A stretch of DNA of 64,000 bases from Coffea arabica (GCF_036785885.1 NC_092322.1:37903994-37967993), one strand, 5' to 3'; shown: positions 11,721-23,974, counted from the first letter of the stretch. Made by a program: numbers and translations. The notes: generated by a model not told the origin, from the letters alone.

Positions 11721-12415
11721 ATCATGTTCGAGGGAAAGGCATGTATAAAAAATAAATAAATAAAATAAAATAAATTTCATTTAAATTCAAATTTTTAATT
11801 TTCAAATCTTTAGATTCATCTCTATATAAAAAAAAAATTGCAACCTATTTTGGTTCTCTTTCTTCTTTCTTTCTTTTTCCTTTCTTTCTCTTTTCTTTCT
11901 TTCTTCCTCCCCTGTCTTCCCTTTTTCCTTTTCACCTGAAACCGACAACTGCCGCCACCACCGTCTTTATTGCCTTGACGTCCGTCGCCATTTTCCTTGT
12001 CGCAACTACTGCCACTGCTGTTCTCCATTGCCTTGCCCACCATAGCATGGACAACTACCGCAACAACTATCGCGCTGTCCACCGCTCCCCTCGTGTACCT
12101 TTCTCGTCACGTGCCGCCACGTCTCTCTCTCTCTCTCTTGCGGCATCCGATGCACGCCACCACAGCTTCGACACACATCGCGCCTGACCCATGGCCGTCT
12201 GCCGCCTAGCTCTATCGCACGCCGCTGCCTCAACCACCAACGTGCACCACCACTAATCCCTCAACCGCCACACTTCATTATCTTAGAGGTAGAGGTAATC
12301 CACTTCTTTCCCTCCTCAACTAACTCTCTGGAGTATCAAATTTTGAAGTATTGTTTCTGGAAGTAATTATTTGACTCAATTGGGAAATGCTCTGTTGAAT
12401 TATACCGAATATGGG
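11646..12415 (+). other. 770-bp segment present in copy A, absent from copy B
   Basis: Copy B passes directly from GCGTCGG to AGTCATTTG (44740-44755). The segment holds the last post-pol repeat, a TTTCTT/TCTCTC pyrimidine tract (11840-11935), and a GCC-rich stretch (11940-12260) with a (CT)n run. Short ORFs here are composition artefacts. Because the flanks and first bases are post-pol element sequence, a deletion in copy B is the simpler reading. Confidence 0.75.
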
Positions 12416-13577
12416 AGTCATTTGATTCTTCATTTAAATTGCTGCGTTGTTCGGGAATTTTCTGATATTGTGGTTCAATAAATTCTGCATTTGACTATTG
12501 AATTGGGAGACACCGGTGGCCCTTGATTTGGTTGTTGAAACCGGTTGAATTAAATTGCATTGTTGGGAGTGTCGCGCCCCATTTTTTGGGAAAAAAATGA
12601 AATTACGATCACGGGTTTATAAAAATGAATTTTTTGATTGATTTTGATTGAAAACAAGTTTTTGATTTTTAGAAAATAAATAAAGAAAATGGGCCTAAAT
12701 GGGACTAAAAGTGCGATGATTTTGACCCAAAACTAATAGTTTAAAAAGGTTTTTAATAAAAAATAGAAGCTGCCACTTGGTATTGAGTTAAGGTGTACCA
12801 AGTCACCTAAAATGAATTTTCAAAGAAAAAGTAGAGAAAACCCTTTTTAAACGACTTCAAGTCTGCAAAAATCAAGAGAAAAGGGGTAGTGATTCACATT
12901 TGAAAAAAGGGAAGGCAATGATAAAATCCAAGGCACCCTTTCAACCTAACCAAAGCCAGTTGCGTGATTTATTCAAAAACTTTTCTTATTTTAACCTAAG
13001 AATTTATCACATTTGGATGTCACTATATGGATGCAAAATCTAAATCTAGGACGATATTGGGGGGTCGGAATATCTCTTCAAAACTTGATTGGTGCAAATC
13101 ACATTAATTGTAATGCCTAAGAGTGACTCTTCGAAGAGGTCACGAACATGCAAAATATGAGACTCGAAAGAAAGAAAAGAAAAGAAAATAATAATATACA
13201 TGACCTAAAGGAATGCATCATAACGGGTGTGGGGGCTAAAATTCGTGACTCAATTTTTCCTTTTATAGAGGGAATACGAGCGTGCTAAAGGTAGAAAAGT
13301 CACACTCGTCCATATCCCATATTCGAGGGATATTTCCTATCTAATCAAGCAAAAATGTACTAACCTAATTCTAATTCTTAAATGGAATGCAAGTCTTAAA
13401 ATGCCATGTTCCACATATAGAGGTAAGGAATATACATATAGGGAAAATATGGATAAGGGATGTACATAAGGGGAAAATATCATGCAAAAATGGTAAGGAC
13501 CCTAAAAGATAGAAAATATGTATGCAAATGTAATGATTATCATACAAACATGATTTAGCACGTGAATGGTCCCTAAG

Positions 13578-13716
13578 GGTCTAGTATTGGACTACCCCAT
13601 GTCTATAAGTTCTCACTAGCGTTGGACTAGTGAGAAATTAGAAAGGAGGGCTACAACTAGTATTGGACTAGTGTGGAATCGGGAAAAGAGGCCACAACTA
13701 GCGTTGGACTAGTGTG
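13578..13716. repeat. Palindromic tandem units around TTGGACTAGTG
   Basis: Four units of the form (C)ACTAGYRTTGGACTAGTG occur at about 13579, 13613, 13656 and 13696. Each can fold, since CACTAG pairs with CTAGTG. They lie inside the 8.2-kb block and are kept in copy B (about 45918-46050). Confidence 0.75.
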
Positions 13717-14872
13717 GTGGCGTCATGCATTTATTACAATCAAATAAATCATGTAAAACAAGCAAATAAACATATAAATTACATATAGCACATAGCACAT
13801 AAGTATGATATCTAGATGCAAGACCCTAAGAAAGTGAGTAACACATAAACACAAGTATGTAAAGCACACAAAGCAAATAAAGCAAATAAAGACCTAATTT
13901 TTAGATTCGAAGGGCCCTAACTACAATCTAAAAGGGGAAAGAATTAAATAAAATGAAATAATAACCTAACTATTAGAATTTTGGCATTTAATGCCTCTTA
14001 AATAACCGAAATTAAAAAATGAATATACAAGATTAAAACCAATAAAGTGAATAAATAAATAAAATAAAGTAAAGAAACACATTCAAAAGTATGCAATTAC
14101 ACACATAAAATCACATAGGAACACATTGGGTCAAATAAAATCAAAATAAAGAAATAGAGCGTACCTCCTTTGAATTGGTTGTCTAATGAAATGTAATTTT
14201 TTTATTTAACCTCCAAAACAATAAAATGATCAAGGCGTCACTTTAATTAACAAATAATCACAAGAAGTGGAAATAAATACGAAATTGAATTAATCAAATC
14301 ATTTAAATAAAAATAAACAACCCGTATTCAATAAATTAAAACAAATAAGGACCCAATTGAAATAATTAAAGAAGTTTGAGGGGTCAAATTATTATTATTA
14401 CAAATATTAGGGGTCTAAATGAAAATAATAGAATTAAGGTTTAAGATAAAGTCTATCAAAACTAAATGCTAAAATCTATAAAAATGAATGAAAACTCATT
14501 TGCTGTAGTTAAACAATAAAATTACCCCAAAATTCTACTAAAATTCAAATCAAGATTATAAATCTGTCAAAAAAATTGTTAAGCCTTCAAATTCATCCTA
14601 AAATTCACTAAAAATCTATTCAAAAACCCATTAAGTCATATCAAAGAAAAATAACATTTAAAAAGGACCGGATTGGTTGAATTTTTCAATTTTATGGGCC
14701 ATAGTAGAATAAGGAGAAAGTTGAGGGGTCGGGCTGCAATTTTGGAAAGCTTTTCATGCATGCTTCGCAGAAGCTATTCTTCTTCTTCACTGTTTCGGGA
14801 GAATTCTTAGTTTATGATGAAAAAAAAAGGCATTCTACAACTGGGGCGATTTTTCGAGATTGTTCTTGAAAT

Positions 14873-17800
14873 GGGGTCTTCACATTCATGGAATGCGAGC
14901 TCGGTGCTCGCATTCCGCAAATGCGAGGTCTGTTAAAAAAAAAAAAGACCAGAAAAGTGAGTCAAAGAAGCAGAATGCAATATCGAAACAGAGCTGTCGA
15001 ACAGCACAACAAAGAAAACAGAGCTGGGTTCTGCACATCGAAGCATCCAAAGACCGGAGCTGGCCACCATTTGTCCTGTTTTGTGCTGCCCAAATGCCGG
15101 ACGGTAGAAATAGGAAGAGCGGCGCCACACGGCTAAGCGGTGCCACCATCTCTGTTGTTCTGCTCCGCCGGAAGCCACGCCTCATTCTCTTTCTGCCTCG
15201 CTGTAGCAAGCCCTCCAGATTGCAGCCGGTTTTCAGAGCTTATTCAACCACCAGATTACCGACCCATTTGCCCCTTTGCCCACCCACTGCCGCCCCATTG
15301 CCGACCCAACATTTGCCAACATTGCCGTCCCATTGCGACTTCCAAACAGCATAAAGGTGAGCCTTTTCCATTTGCAATGCCTCACTTATAGCATTTTAAG
15401 TTTAATTAATACTCGAATCCAACAGCAAGTTCAGATTTGTTGTGAAATTTCGGTTTAAATTTGATGTGGGTTGTGCTTATTTTTGCAATTTTTGTGGTGG
15501 ATTTGAGGATATACGTTACATTTTTTGAATTCTTGAAATTTTTCTGTTTCCAATTTGTTGTAGTTGCGCTAATTGTGTCCGTGTGGACGGTGGAGCTGGA
15601 AAAAGAAGGAAGTAGTTTTTTGACAAATATTGCAAAATAGTTTAAAGCTAAAACCCCTTTAAGGAAAAAGTCCATTTAATTGTTTCAACTATTTTTTGAA
15701 ATTTTTTTAAAATTAGAATGAAATTTAGGTTAAACTTATTTTCTGTACATCTAACTCTAAAAAGAAAAGTGGTGCTAGTCTCATTTTATTGTCTACGGCG
15801 GATAGAGAGCTAGTGGTACTACGAACGGATTGGTGTTCATGATTTTTTCGATAAGGCATAGGAAATGACTAAATGTTTAAATAACGTTTTTAAAAAAAAG
15901 TCTATTTTTTTTTTGTGTTGAAGAAGATAAAACAAAAAAAAAAGAAAAAAGGGGCAAGTTCCATTTAAAATAGAAAATGGGTTCTAATTAAGGGAATTAA
16001 ATATGAGATGCAAATGAGAAACGAATTTCTCTAGGGCAGCTATGGGTAAATCGTACATTAGAGTTGTGTTCCTAGAGAAAATTTTAGAAAAATAAGGGCC
16101 TTGAATTAAAATGGAAAAATAAATTTTGCTAAAATTACAACATATATGTTAGCGTGACCCAAAATTTGATGCCGAGCATTGAAGTTGTCTTGGATGCATT
16201 TCCGTTGCTTTAACAGTCTTAGCATGCCATTTAATTATTTTTTGTATACATTTAGACACTATTGTCGTACTTTAACAAGTGTATATAAATATATTTGACA
16301 AATACTTATTTTTCACTAATGTAGTTATCAAAGCCATTTACAATAATTAGTAATTTAATACGCCCTGTATAATTTGAAATGATAATAATTACAATAATTA
16401 GTACTTTAATATGTCTTGTGTAATTTAAAATGATAATAATTAATCATCTCTAACTATTTTAATGTACAAAATAATTCTCTAAAATGCTAAGCACATAGTA
16501 GACAAAGTCTCTAATACTCAATGTGGGGGCAAGGGTTATGTGCCAAATTTGGGTGGCAAGTGCCCACTTTTCAGTTTTTGTTTTTAAAATCTATTTCGCA
16601 ACTGTTATTTTTGGTCGAAACACTATCTACATTGGACATTGTATGTTTTGCAATTGGAGTTTAGAAATTTTATTGACATTATGTAGTTTATAGATTGGAG
16701 CTTTTGAATTTCATGGATATTTGGATTGTTTGACAGGGAGTTTTAGCCCATTTATAGGGGAGACTCTGTCGAATTTTTTGTAGAGCTTTCTTTGTGAGGG
16801 CAACTGACTATTACAAATACATGTCGCAACTTCTGTTTTTTTAAATGATTTTTTGTTGTAAATTATTTCTTCATATAGGTACATACAAGGTTGGTGACAC
16901 AAGCTTGGGAGGTTTAGAGGCTGGGGTTGGTACCTCTAAGATCCTGACCACAGAAGTTGGCTAGATTCGAATTTGATGCAAGTCATTCGGTAATATATTT
17001 TATATTACAACTTTTGGATTTTTTACGTCGAATTGAAATAGTATGTTTTGTTAAGCTTCTGGATGTAGAAGAGGAAGTTAGAGCACGTTAACAGATTTAT
17101 TTTAAGTCGAATCGATGGATTTAAAGTTAAATCTAATCTTGTAGTCTATATTTACAATATATGCATGTCGAGGTTAGGAAAATAACAGATAATGCTGTGA
17201 AGTGGCCTTTGGATATAGCCAAAAAAATCTTATTGTGTTGTTGATGAAAATAGCATACGTATATGAACATAGATCTTGTATAGCTATATGGATGTGGAGC
17301 CCAAAAATTGATTAAATATTCTTCCAAATCGCATGTCAATCAACTCTCTTTTGCAATTCTTAGGCGGCTCATAGTTGTTAGGGTTCTAAAATTTGCCTTG
17401 ATTATCGCTTTATATTTTTAATCAAAATAGTAATCCTGCCAATAATTGTAAAAGGTAAAACATGCAAGATTTAATCGCTAGATATTTGATTTAATTTTTT
17501 TTCTTTTCCTTTTCAACTACCAAACAAATAACATGCACTTCATAAAAATAACTTATATAATTTTTCTAAATAACATTGCGTTATGGAATTTCTAAAATTA
17601 TAGTTGAAATTGTAACAGATATTAATGACTATTAATTATTAGATTCTTATAACTAATATTCATCGGTGTCAACAAATAAACACGATTCATTAATAACAAA
17701 GGAAAATTAGAATTTGATAAAAAAAAATTTATTTGATAAAAAAGGAAAAAAAGTTAGTATTTTATTCATAAAATATAGTCAACACATTACATGTTAACAA

Positions 17801-18704
17801 TTTCATTCTATTTTTACATTGATCTATGAAATAGAAAGAACTATGCATGTGTACTTTTTCCACCATTTAAATGTATTATAATAAAATAACGTATTTCCAA
17901 CCTTACAATTACCAATTTTTTTAATATAAAAGAAATATGCATGTATAGTAAATTATATTAAAAAGATTATTGTGAATATGATATTTTTTAGAGCACATAT
18001 TTGATGACTTTAGGCACGTGCAAGTTTTAAAATAAAAAAAATTTATTCCTCTGCTAATCACAGATTTTTAAATAAAATTTCTCTAACATTTCTCCGAAAT
18101 ATAAGATTTTAGTAGAGATTTTAAAATAAAATTTTACTACCGACAGCATTTTAGTAAAGGCAAATTCTACAAAACAAACAACATTTACATTTAATTTTAC
18201 ATTTTTTTGGAGCTCGTAAATTTCATTTTAAAATTTTTTTCTAGCAAGTTTGAATTTAATTTTCTGAAAGTCATACTTATAAATGTGAAGTCTAACAAAA
18301 AAATTAAATACAATTTTTGGAGGTCAAATTTATCAAATGCGAGCTATTTGAAAAATTAAAAAAAAAACATTTAGGAACTCGCATTTAGCTCTACTATTTT
18401 CTGGAAAAAATTCTCTAGCTCCCAAAAAAAAAGCAAAAAAAATTAAATTATACTTAGTGTGGGAGCTCTATTGAGCTCGCATTCGCGGAATACCAGCTCT
18501 ATTGACCTCCGAAAATTTTTTTTTTTTTAAGGAATGCGAACGCAAATGCGAGATCTTTAAACATTTTGTTTCAATACAAAAAAATCTCTGCCTCCGAAAA
18601 AAAAATAAGCACAAAAATTTTACTTATACTTTCTAGGCTCTATTGAGCACGCATTTCAGAAATGCGAGCTCTGAGCTCGCATTCCGCGAATGCGAAGACC
18701 CCCC
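14873..18704. repeat. 3.8-kb interval bounded by inverted GGGGTCTTCRCATTC, with many AATGCGAG palindromes
   Basis: The left edge reads GGGGTCTTCACATTC and the right edge GAATGCGAAGACCCC, an inverted pair. Near both edges the octamer AATGCGAG or its complement CTCGCATT recurs (about 14890-14930, 18340, 18380, 18480-18500, 18535-18550, 18650-18695). This may be a nested foldback element, but I see no target duplication. Inside, 14990-15360 is GC-richer and exon-like, ending in a GTGAG donor-like site; no protein is recognised. The copy B equivalent is 47195-50970. Confidence 0.45.
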
Positions 18705-19659
18705 GACGGATTCTCTCACCAAAATCACCCCTTTTATAGAATTTTTTTAAAATTCACCACAAAATTGGAAATTTCTCTCGCTGTTTCTGGGTTCATCCGA
18801 AACAAGCTTGGAATCTTATGCAGCAATTTCAACAACAAATCCAATCTCAAGTCCTTGTCAAATTCCCAAACCCATCATCAAGATATGATGCTAAACACAT
18901 AAAAGGAAAAATCTGAGCTGAGGAACTTGCAAGAACCCAGGTTCGTTCATTGGTTTCAAGTTCTGGGTTTTCATGTCAAAATCAAACAAGCACCAAACTC
19001 TCACGCCAAAACAATAATCAAACCCAAATCTTGTACTTTGCCCTCCTAAGAATTCTCAGACCCAAATTACACACACAAACAGGAACCAAAAATGCAACCT
19101 TTAGTTCATCAGATTACATATGTGGGAAACACTATCTGTTCATGGCCTCTCGATTGAATTCTTAGTTCAGATTCACATTAAATGAACAAAGGGCTGGCAC
19201 CAAGCCTATCAATAGCACCACAACATCCCCAAACATACCCACAGTCATCGTGATCAGGCATGAGCAACAACTAAAAACTTAGAAAAGGAAGAAAATCATG
19301 CATCAGTGACTCAAATCTCTATGAAAGTTGTATTAAACCAACATTGAGAGGAATCCATGATTACCTGAGAGCACTAAAGCCGCTAGATGATCGTGAAATG
19401 CCCCAAGAAACGAGCGGTTCTGGAAGACGCAAACCATGAACTGTTTTTGCAAAAAATTTTCAGCCCTGATGAAGGCGCTAATTTGGGCCGAGATTTCACT
19501 TTCTTAGAGCCATTTTCTCCCAGGGCTTTGTGAACAAAATTTCTCCTAATACCTCCCAAGAAGGTGCAGAACCCACGAAATCACTCAAAAACTAGAAATC
19601 AGAATCAGAAGTCAATCTGGAAGGGGGCTGGTCTGCCAGCCTGGTACCAGATTTTCTGC

Positions 19660-20345
19660 AACTTTTCCTTCTTCCTTTTTCTCCAGCCAGCCGAAGCTCC
19701 TTCCTTCCTCTTGTTTTCTTTTTTTTCAGATTTCCCCCAAGCTCTCTTTTTTCTCTCTTGGTAGCAGCCCCCCTTTCTTTTTCTTCCCTGGTTTTTCTCC
19801 TGCCCAGCCCGTAGCCTTTCCAAGCTTTTTCTCTCCCTCCAGCTCTCTTTCTTTCTTTGCTGTTGCTTCCTTATCCCAGAAACCCTCCTTGTTCAGCTGT
19901 TCCCCCCTCTTTCTTTTTTTTTTTTTGGATTTCTCCCCATGAAACCCTTTTTCTTTTCCTCTCTTAAAACCTTTGTTGCCCAAAGCCCTTACTGGTTTTC
20001 TTTGCTCCTCCCCCGTGCAGCCTTCCCTTCCTTGTTTCCTCTCTACTGCCCGAAAGCTCTCTAGCTTTCCTTCTTGCCTTTGCCCGTAACTTTTCTTTTC
20101 CCTCAATCTCCTATCTCTTCTTGGTTTCTCTTTCTGGTTTCCTACCCTTTCTCCTCCAGCCCGTCACCCTCAGCTCTCTCTCTCGCTTGACTTTTTCTTT
20201 CTTTCCCCCGACCCTTTCTTTTTCTTTTCTTGTTTCTCCTTCTTGCTCTTGCCTTGTTGCCCATGGCCTATCCCTTTGCCAGATTTCCCTCTTTTTTCCA
20301 GAATTTTCCTAAGCCTCCAAGTGTCTTGCCACCTACCCCGCTTTG
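19660..20345. repeat. Long pyrimidine-rich tract inside the 8.2-kb block
   Basis: About 690 bases are dominated by C and T on the plus strand (TTTCTTTC, CCCTTTCTT modules). Such tracts are common in the R-U5 part of large plant LTRs. The minus-strand Lys/Glu/Arg-rich ORFs here (19605-20106) are translations of this composition. Copy B: about 51925-52610. Confidence 0.7.
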
Positions 20346-21215
20346 CATGTGTTGTCAACCAAGAATGAGGACATTTGTCCTATTTGCATGCACTCCACTT
20401 GTCTAATATCCCCCTAATACACTTGTTTAATGATCCTCTAATACACTTATCTTTTTATTTTCATTTATTTATTATATATTTTCCAAAAACAATTTAGGTA
20501 AACAAAATAAATGTTAATTCCTAATTGCAAATACATTGCACAATTTTCATTTATCTTAAAAAAAATTGAGTCTAAAAGGATTAAAGACAAATTTTGAATT
20601 TTTTGTGAGAATTTTTTTCTTTTTTTTAGAAATTTAATACAAACATACCTTAAAAATAAAAATAATAAACCTAATTTATAAAAATAAAGAAAAATGAACA
20701 TTAACTATCAATCAAAAAAATAAAACAAGAATAAAGCTAATATTGAATAAAATAAATGAAATTTTAGTGTCTACAGGGAGTAATCTTCCTATTGACTGTG
20801 TGTTGCGATTTTGGTTGGATAAATTGTGCAATAATCTGTGCTTATTGAGTTGATTGTTGCATTGGATGTAGTTACAACCTCTAGATTACTTGCTTCATAT
20901 ATTTGGTGAAAATTCTGTTTCTCTTGGTGATTGTGCATGGTAGACACTATGGTTAAACAAATATCCACTTCTAAATCTCGAACCCTTAGACCTCATCCCT
21001 CTACACCCCAACCTACCATTCCTGTGAATGAACCTACCAACCAACCTTTCTCTTCAGGTGTATGAAAATGCCTCGGTAGGGGTAAAGGAGTCCACGTGGC
21101 TATCCCCACACACTTTGAAGGTCATTTAAACTTCAGTAAGGCTACCGATAAGTAGCGATATGCTATGTGTTGTTAGTGGCGAATTATCCCCTGCAAAAGT
21201 AATGAGAAGCTTACC

Positions 21216-21884
21216 ATGGATGTACTGCGTATAAGGGAAGAGGTTGAACGGATGTTTATCGCCATTGGTTGGCGATCTTATCTTGATATTTTTTGCCCCA
21301 CCTTTGTAGAACTGGTTAAAGAGTTTTACTCTACTTTTGAGTTTGACCTGCCTACAGGGTATACTGTAGATACCCCAAATGTGATTCACTTTCGACTAAT
21401 GGGTCAAGAGTTCCATTTCTCCATTACTCAATTCAATTTGGCATTTGAATTCATTACTCGGGAATATGCTGAGACTAGGGAGTACACTGAGAGTGGTTGT
21501 GACTACAAAGAATCATTTTATTCTCACTACCCCGATATTTGGAAGGAAATGTCTGTTGAAAGCGACCGTTATAACCCTTCTAGATCCAGGAGTTCTTATC
21601 TTAAGGAACCCAGTTCCCGATATATTCAGCGCTTCTTAGCTTACAGTTACTCGGGTCGCAAGGATAGTTCCGGTATACTTTCGCACCCTGAGTTCTTCTT
21701 TATCTGGTGTATGAAGAACAATATTAAGGTAAATTTGGGGTGTTGGTTGGCATCTCAATTTAAGGCAGTTTTAGCCAAGAAAAACAAACCCTTGATACTC
21801 AGGTCGTATATCACACGCCTGGCAATCCAGTTAGGGGGGTTCTTAATCTCCAAAACCACAATCTCCATTTGGCCTTTGACATGA
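21216..21884 (+). pseudogene. env-like / ATHILA ORF-1-type protein, copy A
   Basis: This is the longest clean non-pol ORF of the element (222 codons). It resembles the plant retrotransposon ORF-1 (ATHILA) domain found after pol in Athila elements: IREEVERMFIAIGW, a Phe/Tyr-rich region with LVKEFYSTFEFD, then FLAYSYSGRKDSSGIL and a basic C-terminal part. No signal peptide or membrane anchor is visible, so an envelope role is not supported here. Copy B (53492-54121) ends earlier: a G run near 21838 has one base more in A, shifting the last codons. Its role in the element is unknown. Confidence 0.68.
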
Positions 21885-23116
21885 AATTTCTGGATGACGA
21901 TTGTCTATTAAAAATGGGAGTTATAAAGCGGGTTGATGATACCCTCTGATTTACACTCTCGGGACTCATTCGAACACCAGGTCACTGCCTCTCTACACGA
22001 GCAGGGTTCTCTTCAGCTCCTGGATCTACTAATGACACTGTCGGACCTTCCTCTTCTGTACCTCCTCCACTGCTAGCCTCCGATTCTGAGTGGCAATACC
22101 TGTGAGAATAGGTTCATCATATGGACAAGCGGGTAATGAATATTGCTGATCAGGTGGCCCAGATGTCTCAGAATTTGGCTGCCTACTTCCACCATGTTGG
22201 CTTCACTCTGCCGTTCCCACCTATTCCACAGTCGGTTGGGACCCTTCACTACGTATTCGGGGAAGTTTCATTGTCCTATTTGCTTTATTTGCTTTATGAC
22301 CTCCATTGAGGACAATGTTGGATTTAGGTGTGGGGGAGCTGTGGTACAGCTAGTATTTTTAGTTTTTAGATGTTTTTCCTTTATTTCTTGTTATTTGTTC
22401 TATTTTTCATTTATTTTCTTTTCATTTTTATTAGTAGTTAGCATTTATGTGACTGCCAAGGATTGATGATGGTTGGCTGACTCTAATTCTCCTATTATCA
22501 AATTTTAGTAATAAAAGTGTATCAAGTTAATTTGGTTAAATCCAAAATATCTCTTTGGTGAATATCGATGCTTTTGTGATGCTTACAATTTTTGGTTAAC
22601 TTTTCTTAGCATAGAGAATAACTGCTTGACATTTTACTTGCAAATTGGTCTAATTATTAACCTTAGTTCTCCATGTATGAGGAAATGAGGCTAGCTGCTA
22701 TTATTTTATGTGATATCTTGAGTTATTTTGCTGCCTAGTTATAAATAAATTTGGCTGTACTCTGCTAGTTATTACTGCTAAGTAACTGGGGGTCTACACC
22801 AAAAATGCCAATCCTTGCATCAAAAAATAGTAATTTCTATTAGTACGTGGTCTTATAGCGACTACAGCTGAGTAATCGGGTTCTTTCATCTGACAATGTT
22901 TGAGTTCGCGTCAAAAGGTTCTAATGGCTAGAGACTAAATCTATTATTATTACTATCTAGTCAAAAATATAAAAAATGTGAAAGTTGTGTAAATGTGTGA
23001 TTAAAGTTAGCCTGTTGATCTATGCGTCTAATGTTGAGATTTTGGTTAATAGTTGGACCGTTTACTGATAAATGTTGATCGACCATTTCTTTTTCTTAGA
23101 ATAGTTAGCCATAAAT
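21885..23116 (+). other. 3' part of the Athila-type internal region, copy A
   Basis: Fragments of further coding likeness (such as NIADQVAQMSQNLAAY near 22136) are followed by a GAGGACAATGTTGGATTTAGG stretch with a G-rich GTGTGGGGGA box near 22327. The rest is AT-rich spacer with no gene. It matches 54122-55391 and then ends at the deletion junction. Confidence 0.7.
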
Positions 23117-23351
23117 GTTGAAATTCTAATGACTGGAAAAAAAATCTGTCTGTATTAGGTGTAGTAACTGGTACTACATAATACTCTGTCAATATAATTG
23201 CTGAGTAAAACAATACATTATTCATAATAGGTTATCGTATTCCACCATAATAATATTCTAATACAATTTGCGTGCTCATTTTTAATCACCTAAACATTTT
23301 TGTCTTTTTCAACAAATCCCTTCAAGGGATTGGTTCTGTGGTTGACATTAA

Positions 23352-23576
23352 GGGGCACTTGGTTCTTACTTTGGAATTGGAAAGGGAAATAGAATAATGG
23401 ATAGAGGGCCTACTAATGAGGGTTTTAGTCAATTTCTCCCAATTTGGTTAGGAATCATGAATGGCCAAATTTTAAAGCATGATTTCAATATTTTAATTTC
23501 CATTGTACTGGACCAAGTGCGCAGTATTGGAATTATTGTATTTCCAAGTACCAAAACCCCTAAACCAAGTGGCCCC
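23352..23576. mobile_element. Tourist-like (PIF/Harbinger) MITE, 225 bp
   Basis: The inverted ends are GGGGCACTTGGTT and AACCAAGTGGCCCC. The left flank is TAA; the right flank is AAA here but TAA in the other copy (63600-63602), showing an original TAA target duplication. The ORFs at 23397-23629 lie wholly in or across it. Confidence 0.82.
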
Positions 23577-23775
23577 AAACTTTTCTGGCAATGTTGTATT
23601 GGAGATACGGTTTCCATTAATTGAAGCAATCGACTTTGTATTTGTTAAACAAGAACTTACGCGAATGTCAAATTATTCAGCCTTCTCGGACATTATACCA
23701 AATCTTTTTAGTATTAGTTTAATTATTCAGGAAACTACTTGTTTTATTATTATTCAATTGTGGTTTCGGATTGTT

Positions 23776-23903
23776 TTTTTTTTTTTTTATCGACACAGGG
23801 GTGTCCGGATAAATTCTTATGGGGTCCGATTAATCCCCTGCAGTCCGGACCCGGCGTCCAACCCGATCCGAACGCGATAAGTGCGCAGAGGAACCCAGCG
23901 GAG
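23776..23903 (-). mobile_element. SINE-like retroposon, 5'-truncated, minus strand
   Basis: A GC-rich 110-bp body follows a 15-base T run, which is a poly(A) tail on the minus strand. It is flanked by a 14-bp direct repeat GGTTTCGGATTGTT (23762-23775 and 23904-23917). Long target duplication plus a poly(A) tail means LINE-driven retroposition. Either a SINE or a short LINE 3' end. Confidence 0.72.
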
Positions 23904-23974
23904 GGTTTCGGATTGTTAATATGATTTGATAGTTTAATTCTAACTTCAAATTAGATTTGGTCAGTGAATGGTCT

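Larger units (their letters stand above)
12570..20775. mobile_element. 8.2-kb LTR-like insertion (candidate giant solo LTR), copy A
   Basis: It begins TGTCGCGCCCC and ends GTGTCTACA, with a perfect 5-bp target duplication GGGAG (12565-12569, 20776-20780), inside the spacer between pol and the env-like ORF. TG...CA ends plus a 5-bp duplication are LTR-retroelement signatures. I find no second copy of the terminal sequence inside, no PBS and no gag-pol, so I read it as one very long LTR left by LTR-LTR recombination, possibly of Tat/Ogre type and itself enlarged. Copy B has the same insertion (44901-53053), so it predates the duplication. Alternative: a non-autonomous element whose internal LTR copy I cannot see. 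Confidence 0.7.
1..23116 (+). mobile_element. Athila-type Ty3/gypsy retrotransposon, copy A (decayed, nested insertions, 3' end lost)
   Basis: The domain order is LTR, tRNA-Asp-type PBS, gag, protease, RT, RNase H, integrase, then an env-like/ATHILA ORF after pol, which is the arrangement of the Athila lineage. The element starts before the window: position 1 matches 37683, about 296 bases inside the LTR of copy B. Three mobile elements interrupt it (Helitron 4535-7280, small LTR element 7309-9154, 8.2-kb LTR-like block 12570-20775). At about 23116 it stops abruptly, before the 3' LTR, where copy B continues. All reading frames except short stretches carry stops or frameshifts, so it cannot move by itself. 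Confidence 0.9.

Noticed and set aside
13578-13716. CRISPR-like spaced repeats
   Set aside because: Eukaryotic LTR context, only four imperfect palindromic units, spacers short and related.
19605-20106. Lys/Glu/Arg-rich ORFs on the minus strand (and 51870-52374)
   Set aside because: They are translations of a long pyrimidine tract.
21216-21884. A functional envelope protein making the element retrovirus-like
   Set aside because: No signal peptide, transmembrane segment or cleavage site is visible; the likeness is to the ATHILA ORF-1 type only.
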